A stretch of DNA of 64,000 nucleotides from JAYPWI01 sp038135065 (GCA_038135065.1 JAYPWI010000007.1:1-64000); one strand, 5' to 3'. Shown: positions 25,510 to 33,886, counted from the stretch's first letter. Program-made: numbers and translations. Notes: generated by a model from the sequence alone, not told the origin.

Positions 25510-25802
25510 GCGATGACGTCGAGGGCGGTGCCAGTGGTGATGAGGCTGAGTTCACCACCGCCGAAGAGGTGCTTGTCTACCTGATCGAGCGTCTGGTGGA
25601 CGGTCCGGCAGACCTGGAAGTCGATCCGTCGGAGTCCAAGATCAGCTTCACGGCCAAGGTCAGCTCAGAGGACATCGGCCGGGTGATCGGAAAGCGTGGG
25701 CGGGTTGCCAACTCGATCCGCACCCTCGTCCGGGCTGCTGCGGTGAAAGATGGTGTCGAGGTAGAGGTCGAGTTCAGCGACCAGGTGGAACTCGACGACT
25801 GA
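25506..25802 (+). CDS. khpA: KH-domain RNA-binding protein KhpA
   Basis: 98 aa. A single type-II KH domain at about 20-95, with the GxxG loop GKRG at 62-65 inside VIGKRGRVANSIRTLVRA, and an acidic N-terminal 18 residues. KhpA works with KhpB/Jag as a small-RNA/mRNA chaperone influencing cell elongation in Gram-positives. Position between rpsP and rimM is standard. Confidence 0.93.
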   Translation: MSDDVEGGASGDEAEFTTAEEVLVYLIERLVDGPADLEVDPSESKISFTAKVSSEDIGRVIGKRGRVANSIRTLVRAAAVKDGVEVEVEFSDQVELDD

Positions 25803-25833
25803 GACAGGACTGCTGAGAGAGCCGCTGAAAGAG

Positions 25834-26313
25834 ATGGTCTCCTCGGAACCCCTGCTCGAGATCGGGTCGGTCCGCAAGGCACACGGTCTGCGCGGGGATG
25901 TCATCGTCCGTCTGGTGACGAACCGCCTCGAGCGCTTGGCTCCTCGAAGTGTGCTCGAGACTGACGGCGGCCCACTCACCGTTGCCGCCAGTCGCCCCTA
26001 TCAGGGTGATCACCTCGTGCGTTTCGAGGGCGTCGGGGACCGGTCCCAGGCCGAAGCACTCCGGGGGGTCGTGCTCCGGGCCGCGGCCATCGATGATGCC
26101 GACGAGCTGTGGATTCATCAGGTCATCGGATGCCTCGTGGTGGACCAGGCCGGCGTCGAGCGTGGACGCGTGACCTCGGTACTGGCGAACCCGGCGAGCG
26201 ATCTGCTGGTTCTGGAGTCGGGTGCCCTGGTACCGATGAACTTCGTCGAACGGGCCGAGGCCGGGCGGGTGGTCGTCGACGTGCCTGACGGATTGTTCGA
26301 ACTCGGTACCTGA
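25834..26313 (+). CDS. rimM: ribosome maturation factor RimM
   Basis: Helps 30S head assembly by binding uS19. 159 aa: N-terminal barrel with LEIGSVRKAHGLRGDVIVRLVTN, linker DDADELWIHQVIGCLVV, and PRC-barrel with the end LVPMNFVERAEAGRVVVDVPDGLFEL (family consensus lPf-x-x-v-x-x-vd...G-L). Starts 32 nt after khpA and is followed 1 nt later by trmD. Confidence 0.95.
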   Translation: MVSSEPLLEIGSVRKAHGLRGDVIVRLVTNRLERLAPRSVLETDGGPLTVAASRPYQGDHLVRFEGVGDRSQAEALRGVVLRAAAIDDADELWIHQVIGCLVVDQAGVERGRVTSVLANPASDLLVLESGALVPMNFVERAEAGRVVVDVPDGLFELGT

Positions 26314-26314
26314 C

Positions 26315-27070
26315 GTGCGTATCGACGTCTTCAGCATCTTCCCCGACGAGGTCGCCGCGATGTGCCGGCTCAGCATCTTGGGCAGGGCCCACGACGCCGG
26401 TGTGCTCGACATCCGGGTCCACGATCTGCGCATGGCTGCCACCGATCGGCACAGGACGGTGGATGATGCACCCTTCGGTGGGGGTGCGGGAATGATCCTC
26501 AAGTGTGAGCCCATCTTCGATGCTGTGGAAACGGTCGATCCGCCGCGGCCCCTCCTGCTCCTCGGCCCCGGGGGCCGTCGCTTCGATCAGGGCATGGCTG
26601 CCGAGCTGGCCGGCGGTGGAGGGTTCAGCCTTCTGTGTGGCCGGTACGAGGGCGTCGACGAACGCATCAGGACGGACCTGGTCGATGGGGAGGTGTCGAT
26701 CGGCGACGTGGTTCTGGCGGGCGGCGAGTTCGGCGCGATGGTCGTCGTGGAAGCTGTGGCTCGCCTGGTTCCCGGCGTCCTCGGTAACGCTGCGTCGACA
26801 ACCGACGAGAGCTTTGCCGATGGCCTGCTGGAGTACCCCCACTGGACGCGGCCGGCTGACTTCCGCTCGATGGCGGTGCCCGAGGTACTGCGCAGCGGTG
26901 ACCACGATCGAGTGGCCCGGTGGCGGCGGGCCATGGCCATCGCACGCACGGCGGACGCTCGTCCCGACCTGCTGGCGGCGAGGGGAATCACTGGCGAAGA
27001 GGCCGCTTGGCTCGCGGAATTCGGCCTGACCATCGACCCGAGCTTCCTGATCGGGCCGAGTTCCGGGTAG
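26315..27070 (+). CDS. trmD: tRNA (guanine(37)-N1)-methyltransferase TrmD
   Basis: Makes m1G37 in tRNAs reading CNN codons, preventing frameshifts. 251 aa. MRIDVFSIFP start, RTVDDAPFGGGAGM (the disordered loop region), the trefoil-knot SAM site LCGRYEGVDERIRTDLVDGEVSIGDVVLAGGE at about 106-140, and YPHWTRPADFRSMAVPEVLRSGDHDRVARWRR. GTG start one nucleotide after rimM. Its TAG stop is shared with the next -10 box. Confidence 0.97.
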   Translation: MRIDVFSIFPDEVAAMCRLSILGRAHDAGVLDIRVHDLRMAATDRHRTVDDAPFGGGAGMILKCEPIFDAVETVDPPRPLLLLGPGGRRFDQGMAAELAGGGGFSLLCGRYEGVDERIRTDLVDGEVSIGDVVLAGGEFGAMVVVEAVARLVPGVLGNAASTTDESFADGLLEYPHWTRPADFRSMAVPEVLRSGDHDRVARWRRAMAIARTADARPDLLAARGITGEEAAWLAEFGLTIDPSFLIGPSSG

Positions 27071-27073
27071 CAT
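27068..27073 (+). promoter_or_regulatory. -10 box of rplS overlapping the trmD stop
   Basis: TAGCAT, whose TAG is the trmD stop; about 95-nt leader before rplS. Confidence 0.4.
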
Positions 27074-27171
27074 CACTCTTCGGCTCGCACCGGCCATGCT
27101 TCCCAGGCCTACATGCGATGTCTCACCGTTCGTTGCTCCCCGATGGAGCCCACTGCAGGAGTCAGTGCGAT

Positions 27172-27516
27172 ATGCACAGCACCGACCAGATCGATCAGGC
27201 CCAACTTCGAGACGACATCCCGGAGTTCGGCCCCGGGGACACCGTGAAGGTGCATGTTCGGGTCGTCGAGGGCAACCGCGAGCGGACACAGGTGTTCGAG
27301 GGCTATGTCATCGCCCGGCGCGGCGACGGCGTCCGCGAGAGCTTCACCGTCCGTAAGTTGAGCTTTGGCGTCGGTGTCGAGCGAACCTTCCCCGTCCACG
27401 CCCCATCGATCGCTCGCATCGAGCGGGTCGCCGTGGGAGATGTCCGGCGGGCGAAGCTGTACTACCTGCGAGACCGCATCGGGAAGGCTGCCCGGGTCAA
27501 GGAAAAGCGCTACTGA
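27172..27516 (+). CDS. rplS: 50S ribosomal protein bL19
   Basis: 114 aa. DDIPEFGPGDTVKVHVRVVEGNRERTQVFEGYVIARRGDG and SFTVRKLSFGVGVERTFPVHAPSIARIERV, ending AKLYYLRDRIGKAARVKEKRY, are diagnostic. ATG at 27172 with AGGAG 11 nt upstream is the homologous start. In many actinobacteria lepB and rnhB follow; here DUF2469 follows directly. Confidence 0.97.
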   Translation: MHSTDQIDQAQLRDDIPEFGPGDTVKVHVRVVEGNRERTQVFEGYVIARRGDGVRESFTVRKLSFGVGVERTFPVHAPSIARIERVAVGDVRRAKLYYLRDRIGKAARVKEKRY

Positions 27517-27584
27517 ATCTCCGCTCGGCGGAGTCGTGGTGCAGCGACCCGTGGGTCACACACCGTTGGTGAATGAGAGCGCCC

Positions 27585-27887
27585 ATGTCGCATGACGATC
27601 TCGAGGCCTACGAGGCTGATCTCGAGTACGCGTTGTTGCGGGAGTATCGCGACGTCTGCCGTCTCTTCACCTTCGCAGTCGAGACCGAGCGCCGCTTCTA
27701 CCTCGCCAACGGCGTGGAACGAGAGGTGATCGAGGTCGACGGGCGCCGCCATATCGAGGTCCGGCTCACCGACGGCTGGGTCTGGGACATGTACCGGCCC
27801 AGCAGGTTCGTGCCCGAGGTCACGATCGTGACGTTCAAGGACGTGAACATCGAGCGACTTCCGGAGACCGAACTCGGCGAGCCGTGA
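27585..27887 (+). CDS. DUF2469 family protein
   Basis: 100-aa actinobacterial protein, close in layout to mycobacterial Rv2901c: MSHDDLEAYEADLEYALLREYRDV, then VETERRFYLANGVE, and the invariant DGWVWDMYRPSRFV plus VTFKDVNIE. Function unknown; conserved beside rplS and yraN. The ATG at 27585 matches the family start; an ATG at 27573 would add 4 residues. Confidence 0.92.
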   Translation: MSHDDLEAYEADLEYALLREYRDVCRLFTFAVETERRFYLANGVEREVIEVDGRRHIEVRLTDGWVWDMYRPSRFVPEVTIVTFKDVNIERLPETELGEP

Positions 27888-27912
27888 TGCTGATGGTCGG
27901 GGGCTCGAGGAG

Positions 27913-28254
27913 ATGACCCGAGCCCGACAGTCCTTGGGACGTGCAGGCGAGGCGGCCGTGGCCCGCTGGTACCTCGACCGGGGCTATCGGATCATCGAGC
28001 AGAACTGGCGGACGAGCCGCGGCGAGCTGGATCTGCTCGTTTCTGATGGTCGAGTCCTCGTCGTGTGCGAGGTCAAGACCCGGACCTCGGACCGCTTCGG
28101 CTCGGGATTCGAGGCCGTGACCCTGGCCAAGCAGGATCGGATCCGGATGTTGACCGGGCGGTATCTCGCCGAGCATCGCTGGCCGGGCCCTGTCCGATTC
28201 GACGTTGCTTCTGTAGTGTCGGGTCGCATCGATGTGCTGCTGGACGCTTTTTGA
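27913..28254 (+). CDS. yraN: YraN family (UPF0102) nuclease-like protein
   Basis: 113 aa. LGRAGEAAVARWYLDRGYRIIEQNWR, GELDLLV and VLVVCEVKTRTSDRFGSG make the restriction-endonuclease-like fold with the E-x-D...ExK residues (GELDL, EVK). Predicted Holliday-junction-resolvase-like; typically linked to comM and dprA, as here. Role not established. Confidence 0.92.
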   Translation: MTRARQSLGRAGEAAVARWYLDRGYRIIEQNWRTSRGELDLLVSDGRVLVVCEVKTRTSDRFGSGFEAVTLAKQDRIRMLTGRYLAEHRWPGPVRFDVASVVSGRIDVLLDAF

Positions 28255-28268
28255 CCGAGACGTGCAGG

Positions 28269-28481
28269 TCAACTGAGCCGACGGCGACGGTGGCGGGCAT
28301 GCCAGCAGCCGTAGTGCCAGTGGCGCCGTAGGTCCGCGGCGTCGAGGGGTACCGCCACCATGTGACCGACGCCAGGCAGAATCTCCCGGTCACAGCCAGG
28401 ACATCGGTACGGCTTCGTCGCCTCGTAGGGTTGGACGCGGCGCACCTCGTAGCCCTCTTCTGGCTCGAGCGGCTGGATCAT
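28269..28481 (-). CDS. 70-aa CxxC protein (likely zinc-binding)
   Basis: Begins MIQPLEPEEGYEVRRVQPY and contains YRCPGCDREILPGVGHMVAVP and RRHWHYGCWHARHRRRR. The CxxC pair, His-x-His and later Cys look like a metal site, and the tail is strongly basic. I recall similar small actinobacterial proteins with the VQPY...YRCPGC...HWH pattern, but their function is unknown. It lies 28 nt downstream of the 36-aa membrane protein gene on the same strand and ends 14 nt from the yraN stop. Confidence 0.8.
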   Translation of the reverse strand: MIQPLEPEEGYEVRRVQPYEATKPYRCPGCDREILPGVGHMVAVPLDAADLRRHWHYGCWHARHRRRRLS

Positions 28482-28509
28482 GACGATCCAGGCCGTCCAG
28501 GGGCCACTC

Positions 28510-28620
28510 TCATCCCAGGAAGCCCCAGACCACCAAGGCACCTGCCACGACGGCGGCGGCTCCGAGCAGGACGTAGTCCAGCATCGATGCCTCGTGCTTT
28601 CGGTACGGGTTGTAGCCCAT
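28510..28620 (-). CDS. 36-aa single-span membrane microprotein
   Basis: Starts MGYNPYRKHEASMLDY, then a hydrophobic helix to residue 35 (VLLGAAAVVAGALVVWGFLG). Positive N-terminal charges predict the N-terminus inside. TAGGTT sits 6 nt upstream of its ATG, the same leaderless arrangement as the larger genes, which supports it being expressed. First gene of a two-gene minus-strand unit with the CxxC protein, divergent from comM. Function unknown. Confidence 0.72.
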   Translation of the reverse strand: MGYNPYRKHEASMLDYVLLGAAAVVAGALVVWGFLG

Positions 28621-28626
28621 TTGGTC

Positions 28627-28632
28627 AACCTA
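28627..28632 (-). promoter_or_regulatory. -10 box of a leaderless promoter (36-aa protein)
   Basis: TAGGTT read on the minus strand, 6 nt before the ATG at 28620. Confidence 0.5.
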
Positions 28633-28767
28633 GCCCGATCGTGCTCCATGTCCGACCCGCGCCGTTCGCCCGAGGGAGCTAGCGCCAGCGCCGCTAGGGT
28701 GTCGTGGATCGTGACCTGCGCTAGGTCGCCTCCCTGTCGTCTCTGGCGACTTCCCGGAGGTAGCTCC

Positions 28768-30285
28768 GTGCCCATCACGACCGTGACCTCTGCCACCTTG
28801 GTTGGCATCGAGGGTCACCCCATCATCGTCGAGGTACACCTGTCGAACGGCCTGCCGTCGTTCACCCTTGTCGGCCTGGCTGACGGCGCAGCCCGTGAGG
28901 CGCGCGACCGGGTCCGCTCTGCCATTCTGAGCTCGGGTTTCGAGTGGCCGCAGCGGCGTTTGACGGTCAACCTGGCTCCCTCGGACCTCCGTAAGGGAGG
29001 GTCGGCCCTCGATCTGGCGGTCGCAGTCGGTGTCCTCGCAGTGACCGAGCAGGTCCCCGCCGACGCAGCCGGGAGCTGGGCGTACCTGGGCGAGCTAGGG
29101 CTCGACGGCAGGATCCGCACGGTCGGTGGCCTCGTGCCCCTGGCCCATTGCCTGGCCGACGTCGACCTGGTGGTGCCCGCTGCTGGTCGGCAGGTTGCGG
29201 CCCTGGTGCATGGTGCAGCGCAGATCGAAGGGGCTGGTCACCTCGCCGAGGTGGTGGCCGCGCTCGACGGGCGTACTGCATGGCCCGCTCCGCCGGCACC
29301 TCGACCATCGTCCCCGCGAGTCGCCGAACCCGATATGGCCGACGTAACCGGTCAGCCCCTGGCCCGCCTGGCCTGTGAGGTTGCTGCAGCAGGCGGTCAC
29401 CACCTGCTGATGCTCGGCCCCCCGGGTGCGGGGAAGACCATGCTGGCCCGCCGAGTGCCGGGCCTGCTTCCTGATCTGGACGCCACCGCTGCTCTCGAGA
29501 CCTCTCTAGTCCACTCGGCGTTCGGTCGGGACCTCGAGGACGGGCTGGTACGGCGCCCACCCTTGCGGTCACCCCACCACAGCTCGTCGCTGGTGTCGCT
29601 GGTCGGGGGTGGCACTGCAGGTCTGCGACCCGGCGAAATCTCCATGGCCCACAATGGCGTGCTGTTTCTCGACGAGATGGGGGAGTTCGCTCCCCAGGTG
29701 CTGGAGGCCCTGCGCCAGCCGCTCGAGGACGGGGTGATCAGTGTCAGTCGGGTCGCCGGCACCTGCCAGTATCCAGCCCGGTTCCTGCTGGTCGCAGCCA
29801 TGAACCCCTGTCCGTGTGGGGAGGCAGGGAAGCCCGGAGGGTGCAGGTGCTCCTCAGCGGCTCGGGCCAGGTACGGCCGTCGGCTGTCGGGCCCGCTGTT
29901 GGATCGCTTCGATCTCCGGGTGATGGTCGCCCGCCCTGAACCCGATCAACTGCTGGGCGCGGCATCAGGGGAGTCCACTGCGTCGGTGGCAGCGCGGGTG
30001 CGGATGGCCCGGGACCGGTGCCGCGACCGGGGTGTCGCCTGCACTGCGGCGCTCGACGACCGCTCTCTCGATCAGGTCAGCCGCTTGACTGACGGAGCCC
30101 GAGCACTGCTACGGGATGGTTTGCAGTCTGGGGTGCTGTCGGCCCGGGGGGTGTCCCGCATCCGGCGAGTCGCCCTGACCCTGGCGGACCTCGACGACGA
30201 CGAGCCAGTCGTCGACGCGGAGCGAGTAGCCGTGGCCATGACCCTGCGGGTCGACCCGGCCCGGCTCCTGGACGCGGTGGGGTGA
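28768..30285 (+). CDS. comM: ComM / Mg-chelatase-like AAA+ protein (YifB family)
   Basis: 505 aa. N-terminal ChlI-like domain (SATLVGIEGHPIIVEVHLSNGLPSFTLVGLADGAAREARDRVRSA), AAA+ ATPase with LGPPGAGKTML (about 212), Walker B LFLDEMGEFAPQVLEALRQPLE, and a C-terminal Mg_chelatase_C helical domain. ComM homologues act as branch-migration helicases that aid integration of transforming DNA. The GTG at 28768 follows CGGAGG; an in-frame GTG at 28711, 10 nt after TAGGGT, is an alternative leaderless start. Paired with dprA. Confidence 0.93.
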   Translation: MPITTVTSATLVGIEGHPIIVEVHLSNGLPSFTLVGLADGAAREARDRVRSAILSSGFEWPQRRLTVNLAPSDLRKGGSALDLAVAVGVLAVTEQVPADAAGSWAYLGELGLDGRIRTVGGLVPLAHCLADVDLVVPAAGRQVAALVHGAAQIEGAGHLAEVVAALDGRTAWPAPPAPRPSSPRVAEPDMADVTGQPLARLACEVAAAGGHHLLMLGPPGAGKTMLARRVPGLLPDLDATAALETSLVHSAFGRDLEDGLVRRPPLRSPHHSSSLVSLVGGGTAGLRPGEISMAHNGVLFLDEMGEFAPQVLEALRQPLEDGVISVSRVAGTCQYPARFLLVAAMNPCPCGEAGKPGGCRCSSAARARYGRRLSGPLLDRFDLRVMVARPEPDQLLGAASGESTASVAARVRMARDRCRDRGVACTAALDDRSLDQVSRLTDGARALLRDGLQSGVLSARGVSRIRRVALTLADLDDDEPVVDAERVAVAMTLRVDPARLLDAVG

Positions 30286-30292
30286 CAGGCTG

Positions 30293-31405
30293 ATGTCCGA
30301 CGCCGAACTGGCGGCTTTGGTGGTCCTCGTGGGCCTTCCTGAACTCGGTCCACGACGCCTCCGGCGTCTCCTCGCACACCTGACACCCGTCGACGCCCTT
30401 GCCGCGATTGGAACTGGGCGGGTGGGCGCACTGCCGGCCACCCTGATGGACGGCCGCCGGATCGATGATGCGACCATCGCGGCGTGGGCCAGCGCAGTGA
30501 CCGGGGTCGACCCGGCGGCCGTGCTCGAACGTCACCGCCGCGCCGGTGTCTCTGTGATGGGTCCGGCCGAGCTGCGCCTCATGCCGCCATGGGAACACGA
30601 CCCTGAACCCCCCGTCGTGCTGTTCTGCTCGGGCCGTTTCCTGGATCCGTATCAGCCGACTGTCGGCATCGTGGGAACGAGGCGGTGTACTGCCTACGGG
30701 CGGGGGGTGGCCCGCAGCCTGGGTGCGGCTCTGGCCAGGGCCGGCGTCACCGTCGTGTCCGGGGTTGCTCTCGGCATCGATGGGGCTGCCCAGACCGCGG
30801 CGCTCGACGCAGGAGGTGTGGTAGTCGGGGTCGTTGCCAGCGGGCTCGATCGCCCGTATCCACCTGGCAACACCGGGCTGTGGAAGTCGCTCGCCGAGGT
30901 GGGCTCACTGATCTCGGAGTACCCATTGGGGGCGGAGCCCCGACCGTGGCGGTTTCCCGCTCGCAACCGACTCATCGCCGCCATCGCCGATGTGCTCGTG
31001 GTGGTCGAGAGCCCGGCCGAGGGTGGGAGTATGTACACGGTTGAGGCCGCGCTCGAGCGAGGTCGGACGGTGATGGCCGTCCCTGGACCGGTGACCTCGC
31101 GGGCATCGTCGGGGACCAACCAACTCGTGGCCGATGGGGCGTTGATGGTTCGGTCCGCCGACGATGTCATCGCAGCCTTGGGGGTCCTCGGTCCCCCTCC
31201 GACTGGCTTGGCGCCAGTCGATCACCACGAAGAACCTGAGGCCGACGAAGAACTCCTGCACGCCTTCGGTTGGGAGCCGTGCACCGTGGATGGCCTTGTC
31301 GAACGGTCGGGTCGTGAGCCCGCCTGGGTGGCGGCGGCCCTGACCCGCCTCGCCCTCCGAGGTGTGGTCGGGTCGACCTCTGGATGGTGGGAGCGGTTGC
31401 GGTGA
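30293..31405 (+). CDS. dprA: DNA processing protein DprA
   Basis: Loads RecA on incoming single-stranded DNA in transformation. 370 aa: N-terminal SAM-like helical region (LVGLPELGPRRLRRLLAH), Rossmann-fold core (about 122-290) with VGIVGTRRCTAYG, VSGVALGIDGAAQTAALDAGG, SEYPLG, FPARNRLIAAIADVLVVVES and SGTNQLVADGA, then a C-terminal winged-helix domain (about 320-370). Starts 7 nt after comM. Confidence 0.96.
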   Translation: MSDAELAALVVLVGLPELGPRRLRRLLAHLTPVDALAAIGTGRVGALPATLMDGRRIDDATIAAWASAVTGVDPAAVLERHRRAGVSVMGPAELRLMPPWEHDPEPPVVLFCSGRFLDPYQPTVGIVGTRRCTAYGRGVARSLGAALARAGVTVVSGVALGIDGAAQTAALDAGGVVVGVVASGLDRPYPPGNTGLWKSLAEVGSLISEYPLGAEPRPWRFPARNRLIAAIADVLVVVESPAEGGSMYTVEAALERGRTVMAVPGPVTSRASSGTNQLVADGALMVRSADDVIAALGVLGPPPTGLAPVDHHEEPEADEELLHAFGWEPCTVDGLVERSGREPAWVAAALTRLALRGVVGSTSGWWERLR

Positions 31406-31428
31406 GGGTGCTCCCCGACGGCGCTCGG

Positions 31429-31434
31429 TACCGT
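31429..31434 (+). promoter_or_regulatory. -10 box of a leaderless promoter (xerC)
   Basis: TACCGT, 7 nt before the ATG at 31442. Confidence 0.55.
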
Positions 31435-31441
31435 TGATTGC

Positions 31442-32329
31442 ATGGCCGTCGACCCCTGGCACCGTGAGGCCTTCCTGGAGAGTCTCACGGCTGCTGCGCC
31501 AGCCACCGTCGATGCCTATCGGCGGGACCTCGCGCAGTTCTGCGAGTGGGCAGCGCGCGGTGCCGTGCGCGAGCCCAACGACATCGACCGCCGCGTCCTG
31601 CGTCGGTATCTGGCGTATCTGACCACTCGACGCTTCGCTCGCCGCTCCATCGCCCGTAAGGCGTCGAGCCTCCGACGCTATTGCCGGTGGCTGCATCGGA
31701 GGGGCATCATCGAGCAGGATCCCTCCGTCGGGCTCAGCGCGCCGGGAGCCGACGGCCGCTTGCCACGGGTGCTCACCAGCAAAGAGCTCGCCCCGCTGCT
31801 CGGTGAAGGCGAGCCGGTCGACGTCGTGGAACTTCGAGACCGCCTCATCGTGGAGTTGTTGTACGGCAGCGGACTCCGGGTGGCCGAGTTGTGTGGGCTC
31901 GATCGTCTTGATCCCGACGTGGACCATTCCCATGTCGTCGTGCTGGGCAAGGGATCGGTGCACCGTCGGGTTCCCCTCTCGGCGCCGAGCCGTCGGCTGC
32001 TGCAGGCCTGGTTGGTCGGGGGCCTGGAGGCATTCGCCCTCGAACATGCCGGCGGGCACGCCGATCGCCAGGCCTTGTTTGTGAACCGCCGCGGTAATCG
32101 GCTGACCTCACGAGACGTGCGGAGGGTTCTCGATGCTCGGTCGGTGTCCCCAACCCACCCCCACGCTCTACGTCACACCTTTGCCACCCATCTCCTCGAT
32201 GGGGGAGCCGATCTTCGTTCGGTTCAAGAACTGCTCGGTCATGCCGATCTTGGAACTACCCAGCTGTACACCCATGTCAGTCGTGAACGTCTGCGCCAGG
32301 TGTACGAAGGATCCCACCCGAGAGCATGA
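31442..32329 (+). CDS. xerC: tyrosine recombinase XerC
   Basis: Resolves chromosome dimers at dif together with XerD. 295 aa: N-terminal SAM-like core-binding domain (about 8-92) and catalytic domain with all conserved residues: Arg146, Lys170, His241, Arg244, His267 and nucleophile Tyr276 (QLYTHVSRERL). The end YEGSHPRA is the XerC/D tail. Followed by whiG with a 13-nt gap. Confidence 0.95.
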   Translation: MAVDPWHREAFLESLTAAAPATVDAYRRDLAQFCEWAARGAVREPNDIDRRVLRRYLAYLTTRRFARRSIARKASSLRRYCRWLHRRGIIEQDPSVGLSAPGADGRLPRVLTSKELAPLLGEGEPVDVVELRDRLIVELLYGSGLRVAELCGLDRLDPDVDHSHVVVLGKGSVHRRVPLSAPSRRLLQAWLVGGLEAFALEHAGGHADRQALFVNRRGNRLTSRDVRRVLDARSVSPTHPHALRHTFATHLLDGGADLRSVQELLGHADLGTTQLYTHVSRERLRQVYEGSHPRA

Positions 32330-32342
32330 TCGAGGACAACCC

Positions 32343-33140
32343 GTGGGCCGCAAGGACATCGACATCGAGGAGCTGTGGCAGCGCTACCGGTCCGACCCCC
32401 AGAGCGGGGATCGCGATCGGCTGGTGCTCAACTACGCCCCGTTGGTGAAGTTCGTGGCCAATCGGGTGGGCGCAGGCCTGCCCCAGTCCGTCGAAGTCAG
32501 CGAGTTGGTGTCCTCGGGCATGTTCGGTCTGCTCGATGCCATCGAGAAGTTCGAACCCGAGCGCGGGTTCAAGTTCGAGACGTATGCGATGGCCCGTATC
32601 AAGGGGGCCATCCTCGACCATCTTCGGTCGACCGACTGGGTGCCCCGATCGGTGCGGAGCAAGGCCCGTCAGCTCGAACGGGCCTACAGCCGGTTCGAGA
32701 CCGCCCACCACCGTGCACCGACGAACCAGGAACTGGCCATCGAACTCGGCCTTCCGCTCGATCGACTCGAGGAGATGCTGCAACAGGTCGCCAACACCGG
32801 GCTCGTCGCCCTCGACGACACGGTCGGTGTGGAAGGTGGCGGACCAGTCACCTTCGGCGACACCGTGGCGGACCGGGCATCGGGACCGGCTGAGGTGTTC
32901 GACGGGGAGGAACTGCGGATGCGACTCGGGGGCCTCATCAACCAGCTCCCCGAACGCGAGAAGATGGTGCTGGCCCTCTACTACTACGCAGGAATGACCC
33001 TGGCCGATATCGGCAAGGTTCTCGGCGTCACCGAGAGTCGCATCTGCCAGGTGCACACCAAGGCGGTGCTGCATCTCAAGGCCAGGATGGAGGCATCCGA
33101 GCGTGATGGGCAGGCCCTGACGGCAGCGACGGACCGGTGA
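32343..33140 (+). CDS. whiG: RNA polymerase sigma factor, WhiG/FliA family
   Basis: Sigma-28-type factor, 265 aa. Region 2 (NYAPLVKFVANRVGAGLPQSVEVSELVSSGMFGLLDAIEKFEPERGFKFETYAMARIKGAILDHLRSTDWVPRS), region 3 (KARQLERAYSRFETAHHRAPTNQELA) and region 4 (LPEREKMVLALYYYAGMTLADIGKVLGVTESRICQVHTKAVLHLK) are complete. In Streptomyces WhiG starts sporulation and sits in this same neighbourhood before rpsB. Whether this organism differentiates is unknown; no anti-sigma factor is adjacent. GTG at 32343 follows GAGGAC. Confidence 0.95.
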   Translation: MGRKDIDIEELWQRYRSDPQSGDRDRLVLNYAPLVKFVANRVGAGLPQSVEVSELVSSGMFGLLDAIEKFEPERGFKFETYAMARIKGAILDHLRSTDWVPRSVRSKARQLERAYSRFETAHHRAPTNQELAIELGLPLDRLEEMLQQVANTGLVALDDTVGVEGGGPVTFGDTVADRASGPAEVFDGEELRMRLGGLINQLPEREKMVLALYYYAGMTLADIGKVLGVTESRICQVHTKAVLHLKARMEASERDGQALTAATDR

Positions 33141-33210
33141 GCGCCCGCCGCCGATAGCCTGGTCCGCTCGGCATGCTTCCCCAACGCCAATGACTCCGTG
33201 GGAGGCGAGC

Positions 33211-33717
33211 ATGGACACCGTGCTCAGGATCGGCAGGGCCGCTGCGGTCGTGATGGTGGTGACCGTCGTGGCATGTCTTGGGGGGGAGGCTCGGCCGGTC
33301 GCAGCGCTCCCCGACGACCCCTGGCCGTACCAGTGGCCGGTCGATTCGGCTGTGGCGGACTGGTTCCGGCCACCGGCAACTCCGTGGGGTCGCGGGAACC
33401 GGGGCCTGGAATTCGCGACCGTACCCGGGGAGCCGGTCCGTTCGGCGGGCTCGGGGCGCGTGGTCTTCGCCGGTCGCATCGGACTGTCGTGGTACGTGAC
33501 GGTGGCCCATCCCGATCGCCTGCGAGTGTCCTACAGCCATCTCGAGGGCCTGCAGGTCATCGCAGGTGAGATGGTGGCTGCCGGGCAGGTCGTCGGGGCC
33601 GCAGGCCCGCGGCTCCATGTCGGGGTACGGGCGGGCGAGGCCTACCTTGACCCAGCTGTGGTCTTCGGAGGCAGGCGGCGAGTCCATCTGATCCCGACCG
33701 GTGACGGGAGCCGATGA
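33211..33717 (+). CDS. secreted M23-family peptidase-like protein, metal ligands altered
   Basis: 168 aa. N-terminal signal peptide (about 1-33, basic then AAAVVMVVTVVACLGG). The LytM-like domain follows from about 58: GNRGLEFATVPGEPVRSAGSGRVVFAGR ... VSYSHLEGL ... LHVGVRAGEAYLDP. In active M23 enzymes the first motif is HxxxD; here the His is Asn63 and the Asp is Glu67, while His110 and His136 remain. It may therefore be a non-catalytic LytM activator, or bind metal differently. GGAGGCGAGC precedes the ATG at 33211. Same place as the M23 gene between whiG and rpsB in Streptomyces. Confidence 0.83.
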   Translation: MDTVLRIGRAAAVVMVVTVVACLGGEARPVAALPDDPWPYQWPVDSAVADWFRPPATPWGRGNRGLEFATVPGEPVRSAGSGRVVFAGRIGLSWYVTVAHPDRLRVSYSHLEGLQVIAGEMVAAGQVVGAAGPRLHVGVRAGEAYLDPAVVFGGRRRVHLIPTGDGSR

Positions 33718-33751
33718 GGGGCCGGTTGGGTGGTTGGAGGTTGCAGGTGGC

Positions 33752-33757
33752 TACACT
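33752..33757 (+). promoter_or_regulatory. -10 box of the rpsB-tsf operon
   Basis: TACACT, leaving a leader of about 120 nt before rpsB; this could hold an S2-responsive element but no known motif was recognised. Confidence 0.4.
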
Positions 33758-33886
33758 CCGACGTTGGTCTCCCGCCAGAAGGGCCGGTGACCTCCCTGGA
33801 AACGATCAGCCGGATCGACCCCACGGTCGCCGTTCTTCGAGCGGTGTCGGTCCCGGTGCAGCACCTCAACCGTGGGGAGGAGCAAC

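Noticed and set aside
33764..33790. TTG-initiated 8-residue frame in the rpsB leader
   Set aside because: Rare start codon, no stop/start coupling to rpsB, can occur by chance.
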